Source of the DNA: Fibrobacterota bacterium
GTDB lineage: Bacteria; Fibrobacterota; Chitinivibrionia; Chitinivibrionales; Chitinispirillaceae
Length of the DNA: 33,009 nucleotides
Assembly: GCA_003164335.1 (NCBI GenBank)
Contig: PLTF01000057.1
Span: forward strand, 34,702 to 67,710
Direction: 5' to 3'
The notes below the pieces were generated by a model, which made no database searches, was not told the DNA's origin, and saw only the letters and a program-made list of their open reading frames with translations. This document shows, piece by piece, positions 24,131 to 32,012 of the stretch (positions within the stretch are counted from its first letter, which is position 1; every line of letters starts with the position of its first letter). The position numbers and the translations under genes are program-made.

Positions 24131-25120
24131 TCAATGATTGTTTTTATAAAATTGGAAAACCTCGTAGCTTACCGCCAGCGAGGCCGTTAACGAAAGAATA
24201 GGCAGGATGCCGTCTTTGAAAAGTTCCCATGCTCCCTGCCTGGGCAACGCCGATACCGTCAGCTGGTCGCCGGATTTGAAGCCGATGGAAACCAGCGATT
24301 GATCCGATTGCAGGTAGGGCAGTATTTTCCTGATCTCTATTCTCCCCTCCTCATTATGCACCCATTCCACTTTCCTGATGCCGTCTTCCCGCACGGTCCC
24401 TCCCCCCTGCTGCAGCACATCCCAGAGGCTGCCCCGGGAATCCACCCAGTAGACTCCGGGTTTCATGAAGCCCCCGAGAAGCGCGGTCCGGTACATGAGA
24501 CGGACAATGATGTTCTGGCGCGGGAGAAAGACTTTGTACTGGTTCGTCAGGTACTGCTCGATTTCCAGGGGCGTTGAATGAATGACGTCGGTCATGCCGA
24601 TGAGCGGGAAATCGGCGTACCCTTTATTGTCGATGAAGTAGGTTCCGCTCAGGAGCGCTCCCGAATCCGGGAACGCGACAATCTTCAGGGCATCGCCGCA
24701 CTGAATATGAATCTGGTCCCCGGGCAGGAACTTCTTCGATTCGATCGTACCTATCGTCGAGAAGCTTGCGGCACCGGACCAGGAACTCGTCCGGCGGCCG
24801 GACGTGGCATTGACACGCCAGAAGTAGGTCGTGCCGCCCGAAAGACCGCCAAGCCGTGCGCTCTGCATGGGCTCACCGGCCTGATCGAAAATGGTGGCGC
24901 CGAAGGTGCTTACTATCGCTGCTTCCACTTCATAGGAGGAGGCCTTGTCAACACTGGCCCAGCTGACCTCAACCGACAGCGGCAGTTGGACGGCCCCATC
25001 AGCCGGTGAAATAATGACCGGTGTGGCGAGAGCCGTTACGCGCCCCTCCGGGTGGCCGATGAGTGAACAAAGCACGACCAGGATCCCGGAAAGGAGCTTG
25101 CCTGCCTTTGATAGTTCCAT
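24131..25120 (-). CDS. Polysaccharide export protein (Wza-like) with an N-terminal fibronectin-III-like domain
   Basis: The protein should form the outer-membrane exit channel with the Wzc-like partner. The product is 329 residues from the ATG at 25120. A signal peptide (MELSKAGKLLSGILVVLCSLIG...TALA) comes first. A fibronectin-III-like domain follows (ATPVIISPADGAVQLPLSVEVSW, then TTYFWRVNA and SSWSGAASFST). The export domain starts at LPGDQIHIQCGDALKIVAF, with YFIDNKGYADFPLIGMTDV. An SLBB-like part has GGFMKPGVYWVDSRGSLWDVLQQGGG. A hydrophobic helix near residues 300-318 (ILPILSLTASLAVSYEVF) could form the pore. No proper lipobox is seen (VVLC has Leu at -1), although Wza is normally a lipoprotein. 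An upstream in-frame start at 25201 gives a less natural N terminus. Confidence 0.85.
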   Translation of the reverse strand: MELSKAGKLLSGILVVLCSLIGHPEGRVTALATPVIISPADGAVQLPLSVEVSWASVDKASSYEVEAAIVSTFGATIFDQAGEPMQSARLGGLSGGTTYFWRVNATSGRRTSSWSGAASFSTIGTIESKKFLPGDQIHIQCGDALKIVAFPDSGALLSGTYFIDNKGYADFPLIGMTDVIHSTPLEIEQYLTNQYKVFLPRQNIIVRLMYRTALLGGFMKPGVYWVDSRGSLWDVLQQGGGTVREDGIRKVEWVHNEEGRIEIRKILPYLQSDQSLVSIGFKSGDQLTVSALPRQGAWELFKDGILPILSLTASLAVSYEVFQFYKNNH

Positions 25121-25276
25121 ATGGTTCAAGATGTTATAGTATTGGTATGGGGCGATGAAACTCTTAAAAATTAAAAACATGGGAATTAAGGCAACCTGCA
25201 AAATATAAAATATGCCTTGAAAACACTATACTTAAATCCTGCGGGGTATGGTCTGTCCGGCGCTGGTTTTCTGAAT

Positions 25277-27952
25277 TCATGCAAATTTATTCGATGTGCT
25301 CTTGTCTCCGCCCGTCGCAATCCCGGCAAAAGCTGCCATCATCCGTGCGAGTTCATCGATTGATGCCTCATCCTGCAGGCGCAGTTTTATGCTTGTGGAA
25401 CCGTCCGGTTCGGTCTGGATGCATTCTTTAATTCCGGATTGAATCTGCGCAATGGTTTCAGGAGAAGGTCCCTTTGCGTCGGGAATAAATGCCTGCAAAA
25501 AAGAGAAGGCTGCGGTAATGAGCTTGCCGCCCGCTTTTTCGACTGCTTCCTGCCGGACAAGTTTCCGGGCCTCTGCTTCCACCCGGCGCTGCTCGCTTTC
25601 ATCAATTGGAGCCGCCGGTTTTTCAGCGATGAGCGTTTCCAGGCGATTCTTCAACTCCTCGATGCCGGACTTGAGGTTTATCTTCGTCACATCCGACTCA
25701 AGATCGAGCGCAGCGTTCGACAGGTCCTGCTTTACAGCCAGCGTGGCGAGCAGGCTTTCTTCGAGAGTTCCCTGGGTCACGAGCAGGTACACCTGCACGG
25801 GCCGTTTCTGCCCCATCCGGTGCGCACGGCCGATTCGCTGTTCGAGCACAGCCGGATTCCAGGGAAGGTCCACGTTGACCACCGTATTGGCCGCCTGCAG
25901 ATTAAGGCCGGTCGCGCCGGCGTTTGTGGCAATGAAAAACGTACAAGCCGGATCGTTCTGAAATTGGTTGACCAATACCTGGCGTTTTTTCTGCGGGATG
26001 CTTCCATCGAGACGAACATGGCGAATGCCTGCATTTTTGAAAATTCTTTTTTCGATGAGCGAAAGCATGGTAGTCCATTCGGAAAACAGGACGACTTTCC
26101 GGCCTTCTTCCGCAGCAAGCTGGGGCAGCAGTTCGGAAAGCCGGTCGAGCTTCGTCGAGAATCCGGGTTCTTCCTTGTTCACCAGGGTCGTACTGTCCGC
26201 GACCATCCGGCACATGAGGAGCGCTTTCTGCAAACGAAGGAGATCCATTTCCGTGAGATAGACCTTGCGCACGATTTGCGCGATAACCTGCTTGTTTGAG
26301 TTGTGGATGTCAAGTTGTTCTTCCGTCGGCGGTATCCGGATGATCTCGGTGGTCCGGGGCGGAAGCTGCTTCATCACCATTTCGCGCGTGCGCCGGAGCA
26401 ATACCGGTTTGAGCAATTGACGAAGCGAATCAAGGTTTTTGTATCCTTCCACGCGTCCCGATTCGTCGCCCACCCGGTGCCGGTGGTTGAACCGGAAGTC
26501 GGGCCCGAGCCGCCGGTCGTCGATGAATTCCAGTACCGAGTAAAGTTCTTCGAGCCGGTTTTCGAGCGGAGTTCCTGAGAGCACCAGCGCATAAGGAGAC
26601 TTGAGCGCCTTGATGGTCCTGCTGGTTTTTGCCTCCCAGTTCTTTATCCTTTGGCCTTCGTCAAGTATGATCAGGTCCCATTTCACCCGTTCGATTGCCT
26701 GCAGATCGCGCACGACCTGTTCATAGTTACAGATGGTGAAAAACCCGCCGTTGCGGTACTGACTATAGCGATCGGCCGCCCCGCCGACCACGATGGTGCC
26801 GTCGCGGTCGCAGAATTTGACGATCTCATTGCGCCACTGGGCCTTTACCGACGCAGGGCAAACGATCAGCACCCGCGAAACGGCACACTCGCGCGCCAGC
26901 AATTCAGCGACGCCGATCCCCTGGATGGTTTTGCCTAATCCCATATCGTCCGCAAGGACAACTCTTCCCGTTCCGGCCGCGAATGCGATCCCATCCAATT
27001 GGTACGGCAGCAGCTCGACTTTGAGGAGCGATGCCCTCAAGGGATGTTGTTCCGGCGCCCGGCGGATTTCCGCAACAAGCTTTGAGAGTTTAATCTGGTG
27101 GAGCCGGATGTTTAAATATTGTTCGGCATCCGGATAAATGGTAATGTCCGCTCCCTGCGACGTGCATTCGGAAATTGCCTTCATCAACCCCTGGACATCC
27201 GCTACAGGCCCTTTGAGATACGGCCCGAGCTTTTTGCCTGCCGCCCCGTTCATTCCCGGCGGAACCTGCATCCGCAGTTCGATATCGTTGCCGTACTTCA
27301 AATAAACCGCTGTCTCCGGAGGAACGAACGGAGCGGTCTTTTTCCAGGCCGGAAAAAGGCCCTGTACTTTACTTGTAACGAATATAACGTGCTTGCATGT
27401 TCCGAGCGTGTTTTTCCTGAAGTCAGGGCATGAGCAGAACGACTCGCCCCGTTCCCATCCTCGCAGGGCAACGCGATACGATTTGCCGGATTCGAGGCTG
27501 GTAACCACATAATCGGTCCACAATTTGCGCGGATCGACCGATTTAACCCTGAGCCGCTCCGTGCACGCGCGATCGCGGCGGCGCATCAATTCCCGCGCAA
27601 CGAGTTCTTCCTCGGTCAGGTCAACCGCCTTGATATCCTCCGGCGGTTCCGAAGCAAGGCCAAGGGCTGTTTTTTCTTCAAGCACCAGGGATATTGCCGC
27701 GCCGATATGTTCGCACAATTCATTACAGGTCGAACAAATGAAACGCATTTTATGTTCCGAATTCGGGTCTTCGATGATGGAAACCGAGGCATCCGGCAAC
27801 GAGAGGCGAAAGACATTTGTGGACAATTGTACCTGTGCAGCGATATCTATTTCCCTCGCGCCTCCCTGCATGATAAGTTTCTCGGCGTGAGGCCCGAGCA
27901 ATTTAAAAGCAAGGCGTGGATTGAGACGGGAGAGACGTTCGAACAGCGTCAT
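25277..27952 (-). CDS. SWIM zinc-finger SNF2-family helicase/ATPase
   Basis: This double-stranded-DNA translocase has 891 residues. The N terminus carries a Cys/His cluster (CSTCNELCEH, residues 73-82). A canonical SWIM motif follows (CxC at 173-175 with CxH at 186-188, in SFCSCPDFRKNTLGTCKH). The ATPase core has motif I DDMGLGKT (335-342), DEGQ as motif II (431-434) and LSGTPLENRLEELY. The C-terminal lobe has TNAGATGLNLQAANTVVNVDLPWNP and QRIGRAHRMGQ. Bacterial members of this class are linked to DNA repair or defence, but no partner gene adjoins it here. AAAAAGGA lies about 10 bases before the ATG. Confidence 0.92.
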   Translation of the reverse strand: MTLFERLSRLNPRLAFKLLGPHAEKLIMQGGAREIDIAAQVQLSTNVFRLSLPDASVSIIEDPNSEHKMRFICSTCNELCEHIGAAISLVLEEKTALGLASEPPEDIKAVDLTEEELVARELMRRRDRACTERLRVKSVDPRKLWTDYVVTSLESGKSYRVALRGWERGESFCSCPDFRKNTLGTCKHVIFVTSKVQGLFPAWKKTAPFVPPETAVYLKYGNDIELRMQVPPGMNGAAGKKLGPYLKGPVADVQGLMKAISECTSQGADITIYPDAEQYLNIRLHQIKLSKLVAEIRRAPEQHPLRASLLKVELLPYQLDGIAFAAGTGRVVLADDMGLGKTIQGIGVAELLARECAVSRVLIVCPASVKAQWRNEIVKFCDRDGTIVVGGAADRYSQYRNGGFFTICNYEQVVRDLQAIERVKWDLIILDEGQRIKNWEAKTSRTIKALKSPYALVLSGTPLENRLEELYSVLEFIDDRRLGPDFRFNHRHRVGDESGRVEGYKNLDSLRQLLKPVLLRRTREMVMKQLPPRTTEIIRIPPTEEQLDIHNSNKQVIAQIVRKVYLTEMDLLRLQKALLMCRMVADSTTLVNKEEPGFSTKLDRLSELLPQLAAEEGRKVVLFSEWTTMLSLIEKRIFKNAGIRHVRLDGSIPQKKRQVLVNQFQNDPACTFFIATNAGATGLNLQAANTVVNVDLPWNPAVLEQRIGRAHRMGQKRPVQVYLLVTQGTLEESLLATLAVKQDLSNAALDLESDVTKINLKSGIEELKNRLETLIAEKPAAPIDESEQRRVEAEARKLVRQEAVEKAGGKLITAAFSFLQAFIPDAKGPSPETIAQIQSGIKECIQTEPDGSTSIKLRLQDEASIDELARMMAAFAGIATGGDKSTSNKFA

Positions 27953-28034
27953 GGTGAGTATCCTTTTTGAAACACAACAGGTTGCGGAAAAATACCATCC
28001 TTCCCGTCCGGATCCGCAATTTTTCTCGCTCCTC

Positions 28035-28193
28035 TATGGATACCGCGGCTCTCTGCATCTGGTCGCGGAGTCCGAAATCCCTGCACTCTCGCAGCAGCGA
28101 ATAGAGTTGCACCGCAATACTGCATGCACGCTTCCATACCTCCAGTTTGGCAAATCCCGCCGTATCCTGCACCGCGGACGCATTGGTTTCCAC
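28035..28193 (-). pseudogene. Truncated four-helix-bundle (S23/IVP-type) protein gene
   Basis: The first 53 codons match the family start: FAKLEVWKRACSIAVQLYSLLRE, then FGLRDQMQRAAVSI. In intact members this is followed by PSNIAEG and about 65 more residues. Here the frame continues with unrelated EEREKLRIRTGR and runs into the start of the helicase gene. The usual start is kept (GTG at 28193, AAGAGGA upstream). The gene is broken by deletion or frameshift. Intact members occur scattered in many genomes, including inside 23S rRNA intervening sequences, and their function is unknown. Confidence 0.7.
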
Positions 28194-28224
28194 CGTCTTC
28201 CTCTTCTTTTCTCTCTTTTGCCTT

Positions 28225-28252
28225 ATAACTTGCGACTTGCTACTTGCTACTT
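28225..28252. repeat. Short heptad tandem repeat upstream of the broken four-helix-bundle gene
   Basis: Four consecutive 7-base units are read on the plus strand as ATAACTT, GCGACTT, GCTACTT and GCTACTT. They fill the gap between the comM stop and the truncated gene. The array is too short to assign a function and may be prone to slippage. Confidence 0.6.
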
Positions 28253-28256
28253 TTTT

Positions 28257-29171
28257 TCATCCCCCCATCCACAGCTTCCTATCCAGACTCCGGTAGTGTA
28301 TCGCCTCGGCAATATGCGATGTCTGGATCGTCTCGGTTCCTTCCAGATCCGCAATTGTCCGCGCGACCTTGTGAATCCGGTCGAACGCCCGCGCCGAGAG
28401 GCCGAGCTTGTCGATGGCGTTCTTGAGCAGATTCATGGAACTTTCATCGAGTTCGCAGTAGGAGCGCAGATGCTTCGACTCCATGTGGGCGTTGCAGAAA
28501 ATTTTGGGCTCGTTCTTGAACCGGTCGAGCTGCACTCCCCGGGCGGAAGCTACCTGCTGCCGAAGGGTCGCCGAGTCCGGCCCGGCGGTTTTCGAGGCGA
28601 GTTCGTCGTACGAGAGCGCCGGGACTTCCACATGGATGTCGATCCGGTCGAGCAGCGGCCCGGAGATCTTGGACATGTACTTCTGGATGAGCTGCTGGGA
28701 GCAAGTGCACTGGTGGCGCGGGTCGGTAAAATAGCCGCACGGGCAGGGGTTGAGCGCAACCGCCAGCATGAAGCGGGCGGGATAGGAGAGCGACATGAGC
28801 GCCCGTGATATGGTAACCTTACCGTCTTCGAGCGGCTGGCGGAGGTTTTCCAGCACATTCTTATTGAACTCGGGGAGCTCGTCGAGAAAGAGGACGCCGT
28901 GGTGACTCAGCGACACTTCGCCCGGTCGGGGGTACGAACCGCCGCCGATGAGTCCCGCGTCCGAGATCGTATGGTGCGGCGAGCGGTACGGGCGTGTGGC
29001 AAGGAGCGGGGTTTTAGAATCGAGAAGCCCGGCAACCGAATGGATCTTGGTGGTTTCGAGCGCTTCGTCAAGAGTCAGGTCGGGCAGGATCGTGGGCAGG
29101 CGGCGCGCCAGCATGGTTTTCCCGGATCCCGGAGGACCGATCATCATGATGTTGCACACTATATGCCCCAT
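28257..29171 (-). pseudogene. comM: 3' part of comM (yifB), cut by an integrated element
   Basis: This is the C-terminal 304 residues of the Mg-chelatase-like AAA+ ATPase ComM, a helicase that promotes branch migration in natural transformation. Walker A GPPGSGKT is at residues 12-19, Walker B VLFLDE at 93-98, and the family segments [33 protein letters not shown] and [18 protein letters not shown] follow. Intact ComM is about 500 residues, so some 200 N-terminal residues are missing. Family similarity begins at NIMMIGPPG, where the usual preceding GGH is replaced by MGHIVC. The ATG at 29171 would come from the inserted DNA. The remnant keeps both Walker motifs and the C-terminal domain but is unlikely to be fully functional. 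Confidence 0.9.
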
Positions 29172-29175
29172 ATAG
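29141..29175. other. Inferred attachment-site junction (host comM / integrated element)
   Basis: To the left, bases up to about 29155 encode the conserved ComM residues NIMMIG on the minus strand. To the right, the sequence stops resembling comM and becomes AT-rich, with the recombinase gene starting at 29204. The exact crossover dinucleotide cannot be fixed without the other end of the element or an empty comM site. Confidence 0.6.
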
Positions 29176-29181
29176 TATATT
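29152..29181 (+). promoter_or_regulatory. Likely promoter of the recombinase, spanning the junction
   Basis: TTGCAC (29152-29157) and TATATT (29176-29181) form -35 and -10 boxes with an 18-base spacer. The predicted start lies just before the ribosome site AAAGGGG of the recombinase gene. The -35 box falls on the inferred host-element boundary. Confidence 0.5.
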
Positions 29182-29203
29182 ATGAGTAGAAAGGGGTACT
29201 ATT

Positions 29204-30805
29204 ATGCGTAAAGCTTATTTATATACTCGTTTCTCTACTCCAGAACAGGCTAAAGGGCGCAGCCTTGCCAGGCAGACAGAAAAGGCCTTGCAATTTTGCA
29301 AAGAACACGACCTAAGCCCTGATAATACGTTGAGATTATCGGACGAGGGTTTATCCGCATTTCACGGGAAAAATATAAGCCATGGGGCACTGGGCCGATT
29401 CCTTCAAGCGGCAGAATCAGGACGAATTGAACGGGGTTCTGTTTTAATTATTGAATCCTTAGACCGACTTTCCAGGGCCGACATTGAGACCGCGCAAGAT
29501 TTGTTCAAAAAAATCCTGAAGCAAAAAATAGACATCATCACGCTATCAGACGGTAAACAATATACGGATGATTCCCTGAAAGATCCTTTTGCCGTGATCC
29601 AGGCTATATTGACCATGGCGCGTGCAAATGAAGAATCCGAGATTAAGTCCCGGCGTGTTGCTGATGCTTGGCGCAAAAAGCGTGAACGGCTGCAGGTTAA
29701 TGGGGAGCTACTTACCCACAAAATACCGCTATGGCTCAAGCTTGAAAACGGTAAATTTTCCGCTATACCTGAACGTGTGCAGACCATTCAAAAGATTTTC
29801 GATCTTGCCACGCAAGGACGTGGAAAAACATACATCACCAAGCAGCTTAATAAGCAGAGCATACCATCATTTAAAGGTGGCACATGGGGCACATCCAGCG
29901 TGCAGAGACTTCTATTTAACCAAGCGCTGATTGGTGTTTATCAGCCGCACAAAATCGTAAACGGCAAGCGTGTACCGGACGGTGAACCTATTAAAGATTA
30001 TTTCCCTGCTGTAATCCCTGAGAAAGATTTTTTTGCTATACAGGCGCGAAGAGAAGCCCCGACACTACACGGCAACATTTCTAAAGTATCAAATTTATTC
30101 TCTGGGCTTGCCCATTGTGCTTACTGTGGATCAAAAATGGTGCTGGTAAACAAGGGGGACGGCCTGAAATTGGTTTGTGGTAGCGCAAAAGCTGGGGCGG
30201 GATGCAAATATGTGAGTGTACCTTATGCAGAGATGGAATTATTAATAATAACCTGTTGTGAGGACCAATTTCGGCTAAAAGAATATCTTACAGAGGATAA
30301 GAAGAAGGCTTCGGCTATGCAGACCCTAAAACGGAATATTTCAGGATCCGAAGCCGCCTTGCAAGCTCAAAAAGCTCGGGTAAAAAAACTTATGGCCTCT
30401 TTTGCAGATTCGGAAGATACTACCCTTCAAGCGGCTTTGCAGGAAATGCTTTCCGACTGCACGAAAGAAATTGCAGACCTTAAAAAGGATTTAGAGCAGA
30501 AAAAGCGAGAGCTATATTCATTGGAGAACACTGATACAGGAAATAAATTGCATGAATTAATAAGCCTTAAAGAGAAGCTATCGGATACTGAAACCCGCAG
30601 GCAGGCTAGAAATATTATCCGTGACATCGTAGATCGTATCGAGGTTTATCCTTCTGGGCTTTCCGTGGAAAACACCGATGAGCATGGAGCACCAGACCGC
30701 AAATTACGATTTTATAAGATTAAATTCAAAGGGCTGAATGTCACATATAAAGTTTTAATGCCCGGACCAGATTCAACCTATATATTAACAGCAAGCCCAA
30801 AATAA
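29204..30805 (+). CDS. Large serine recombinase (phage-type integrase)
   Basis: The protein catalyses site-specific integration and, with a directionality factor, excision. It has 533 residues. The N-terminal resolvase domain contains YTRFSTPEQA (catalytic Ser11, Arg9) and IIESLDRLSRADIETAQ. The recombinase domain follows (GKTYITKQLNKQSIPSFKGG, then WGTSSVQRLLFNQALIGVY). A zinc ribbon is formed by CAYC and the later Cys pair in LVCGSAKAGAGC. A charged coiled coil comes next (about residues 375-445), and the C terminus is a beta-rich segment. This order is standard for the family. AAAGGGG lies 7 bases before the ATG. Its place 32 bases from the broken comM gene marks comM as the target. Confidence 0.95.
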   Translation: MRKAYLYTRFSTPEQAKGRSLARQTEKALQFCKEHDLSPDNTLRLSDEGLSAFHGKNISHGALGRFLQAAESGRIERGSVLIIESLDRLSRADIETAQDLFKKILKQKIDIITLSDGKQYTDDSLKDPFAVIQAILTMARANEESEIKSRRVADAWRKKRERLQVNGELLTHKIPLWLKLENGKFSAIPERVQTIQKIFDLATQGRGKTYITKQLNKQSIPSFKGGTWGTSSVQRLLFNQALIGVYQPHKIVNGKRVPDGEPIKDYFPAVIPEKDFFAIQARREAPTLHGNISKVSNLFSGLAHCAYCGSKMVLVNKGDGLKLVCGSAKAGAGCKYVSVPYAEMELLIITCCEDQFRLKEYLTEDKKKASAMQTLKRNISGSEAALQAQKARVKKLMASFADSEDTTLQAALQEMLSDCTKEIADLKKDLEQKKRELYSLENTDTGNKLHELISLKEKLSDTETRRQARNIIRDIVDRIEVYPSGLSVENTDEHGAPDRKLRFYKIKFKGLNVTYKVLMPGPDSTYILTASPK

Positions 30806-30819
30806 TTTATATTATAGCT

Positions 30820-31287
30820 ATGCGTTTCTTTCTTTTCATCCTAATAGGCTGTGCCTCCATGCTAGCACAGCCTATTTTACCCGACAGCACCATGAGCCCA
30901 GGCGTAATTATCCTGACCGCTGACAGTGCTTGCGTATGCACCAAGGGTTATTCCGCGACCGTTAGGGACGTGCCGCGCACTCGGAAGGATTCCGTTTATT
31001 GGGAATACGGGATCCGACACCACAAAAAGGGCGAATATGAAATTGACCATTTAATCAGCTTGGAACTCGGCGGCTCAAACGATATTAAAAACTTGTGGCC
31101 CGAAAGCTACAAGACCCAGCCTTGGAATGCCCATGTAAAAGACCAACTCGAAGACCACTTGCATTGGATGGTTTGCCATGGAAAAATCAGCCTTCGGCAA
31201 GCACAATTCGAAATTTCCCGCGACTGGATAAAAGCTTATAAAAAGTATATAGCGCCCGAGCCACGACCGGGCCGGGGCCACCGATAG
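30820..31287 (+). CDS. Secreted HNH-endonuclease-like protein
   Basis: The product is 155 residues with an N-terminal hydrophobic signal (MRFFLFILIGCASMLAQ). It could be cleaved after SMLA or, less likely, be lipidated at Cys11 (LIGC). The core is YEIDHLISLELGGSNDIKNLWPESY, then WNAHVKDQLEDHL, with Asp76-His77, Asn91 and His105 in HNH-type order. The C-terminal HGKISLRQAQFEISRDWIKAYKKY is shared by a group of small exported proteins annotated as HNH endonucleases. The gene starts 14 bases after the recombinase stop and has no clear ribosome site. As a morphogenesis HNH protein would not be exported, a cargo role in the host envelope is possible. Nuclease activity is inferred from motif order only. 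Confidence 0.75.
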   Translation: MRFFLFILIGCASMLAQPILPDSTMSPGVIILTADSACVCTKGYSATVRDVPRTRKDSVYWEYGIRHHKKGEYEIDHLISLELGGSNDIKNLWPESYKTQPWNAHVKDQLEDHLHWMVCHGKISLRQAQFEISRDWIKAYKKYIAPEPRPGRGHR

Positions 31288-31422
31288 ACCGCACCGCTAT
31301 GCCTTCCGGCAGGGCGAGGCGCGAAGAAACGACGCCTTAGCGGATGGCCAGGATAAACCACGATCACCCACCACACACCCCACACCGTAAATGAGCCTAC
31401 CAACCAAATAGGAGAGCTTTGA

Positions 31423-31659
31423 TTAAGGATAATTACTACAGGCGGGACACTTGCACGAGCAATTTGATTTAATAGCGTCCCGAGCGCCTGCAGCCGTAGT
31501 TCCTAACCCGAGAGCCACGATTACCTTGCAGGCAATGATGAGGATTGCGGGGCCCGTAATGGTGCTTAGTATGGCAGCTGCCGCTACTGTGGCCCAGGCC
31601 CCGACCTTGGTAAAGGAGATTTTTTCGACTTCGTTGAGAAAAAGTTTTTTGATCAGCAT
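31423..31659 (-). CDS. Small membrane protein with a cysteine-rich tail (phage region)
   Basis: The product has 78 residues. A hydrophobic region spans about residues 20-57 (WATVAAAAILSTITGPAILIIACKVIVALGLG) and can form two membrane helices. The C terminus is cysteine-rich (NCSCKCPACSNYP). I do not recognise a family. Its ATG overlaps the stop of the gene before it by one base (TAATG), so the two are translated together. Size, topology and position downstream of a tail-fibre-like gene fit a holin-type lysis protein, but this is an inference from context. Confidence 0.6.
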   Translation of the reverse strand: MLIKKLFLNEVEKISFTKVGAWATVAAAAILSTITGPAILIIACKVIVALGLGTTAAGARDAIKSNCSCKCPACSNYP

Positions 31660-32003
31660 TACTGCCTTCCTCTGGCTTTAAGCAACTTATTTTGTTCGAT
31701 GAGCATTTGTTTAATATCATCGATTTTTGTCATTGTAGTTTTAAGATCTGAGATATCTTTCGTATTCTGCTCCACGATCATTTCGGTTCTAACTTCCGCT
31801 TCTGCAGCGGAAAAAGCATATCGAATGGTTCCACCGGCCAGAAGAGCGATTACCCCGACCGTAGACCAGAACATGGCGATTGAAGAGCCTTTCCGCTGAA
31901 ATACTTTTGAACAAAACTCATTGCAGAAAGCCCCTTTTTCTTTAATTTCATCGCCGAAGGATTCTTTATGCGTATAGGTATTTGTAGTTGTCTTATTTGC
32001 CAT
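31659..32003 (-). CDS. Small membrane protein with coiled coil (phage region, possible haemolysin XhlA/holin-like)
   Basis: The product is 114 residues. A polar N-terminal half is followed by one membrane helix (about residues 43-66, AMFWSTVGVIALLAGGTIRYAFSA). A charged heptad region comes last (VRTEMIVEQNTKDISDLKTTMTKIDDIKQMLIEQNKLL). A membrane helix next to a coiled coil is seen in XhlA-type and other phage lysis accessory proteins, usually with the order reversed. Hence the family is not certain. It lies 9 bases after the tail-fibre-like gene and overlaps the next by one base. Confidence 0.6.
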   Translation of the reverse strand: MANKTTTNTYTHKESFGDEIKEKGAFCNEFCSKVFQRKGSSIAMFWSTVGVIALLAGGTIRYAFSAAEAEVRTEMIVEQNTKDISDLKTTMTKIDDIKQMLIEQNKLLKARGRQ

Positions 32004-32012
32004 GGAGAAGCC

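Noticed and set aside
27903-28034. Reading the four-helix-bundle frame as a full 96-residue gene
   Set aside because: After codon 53 the sequence no longer matches the family and the frame runs into the start of the helicase gene.
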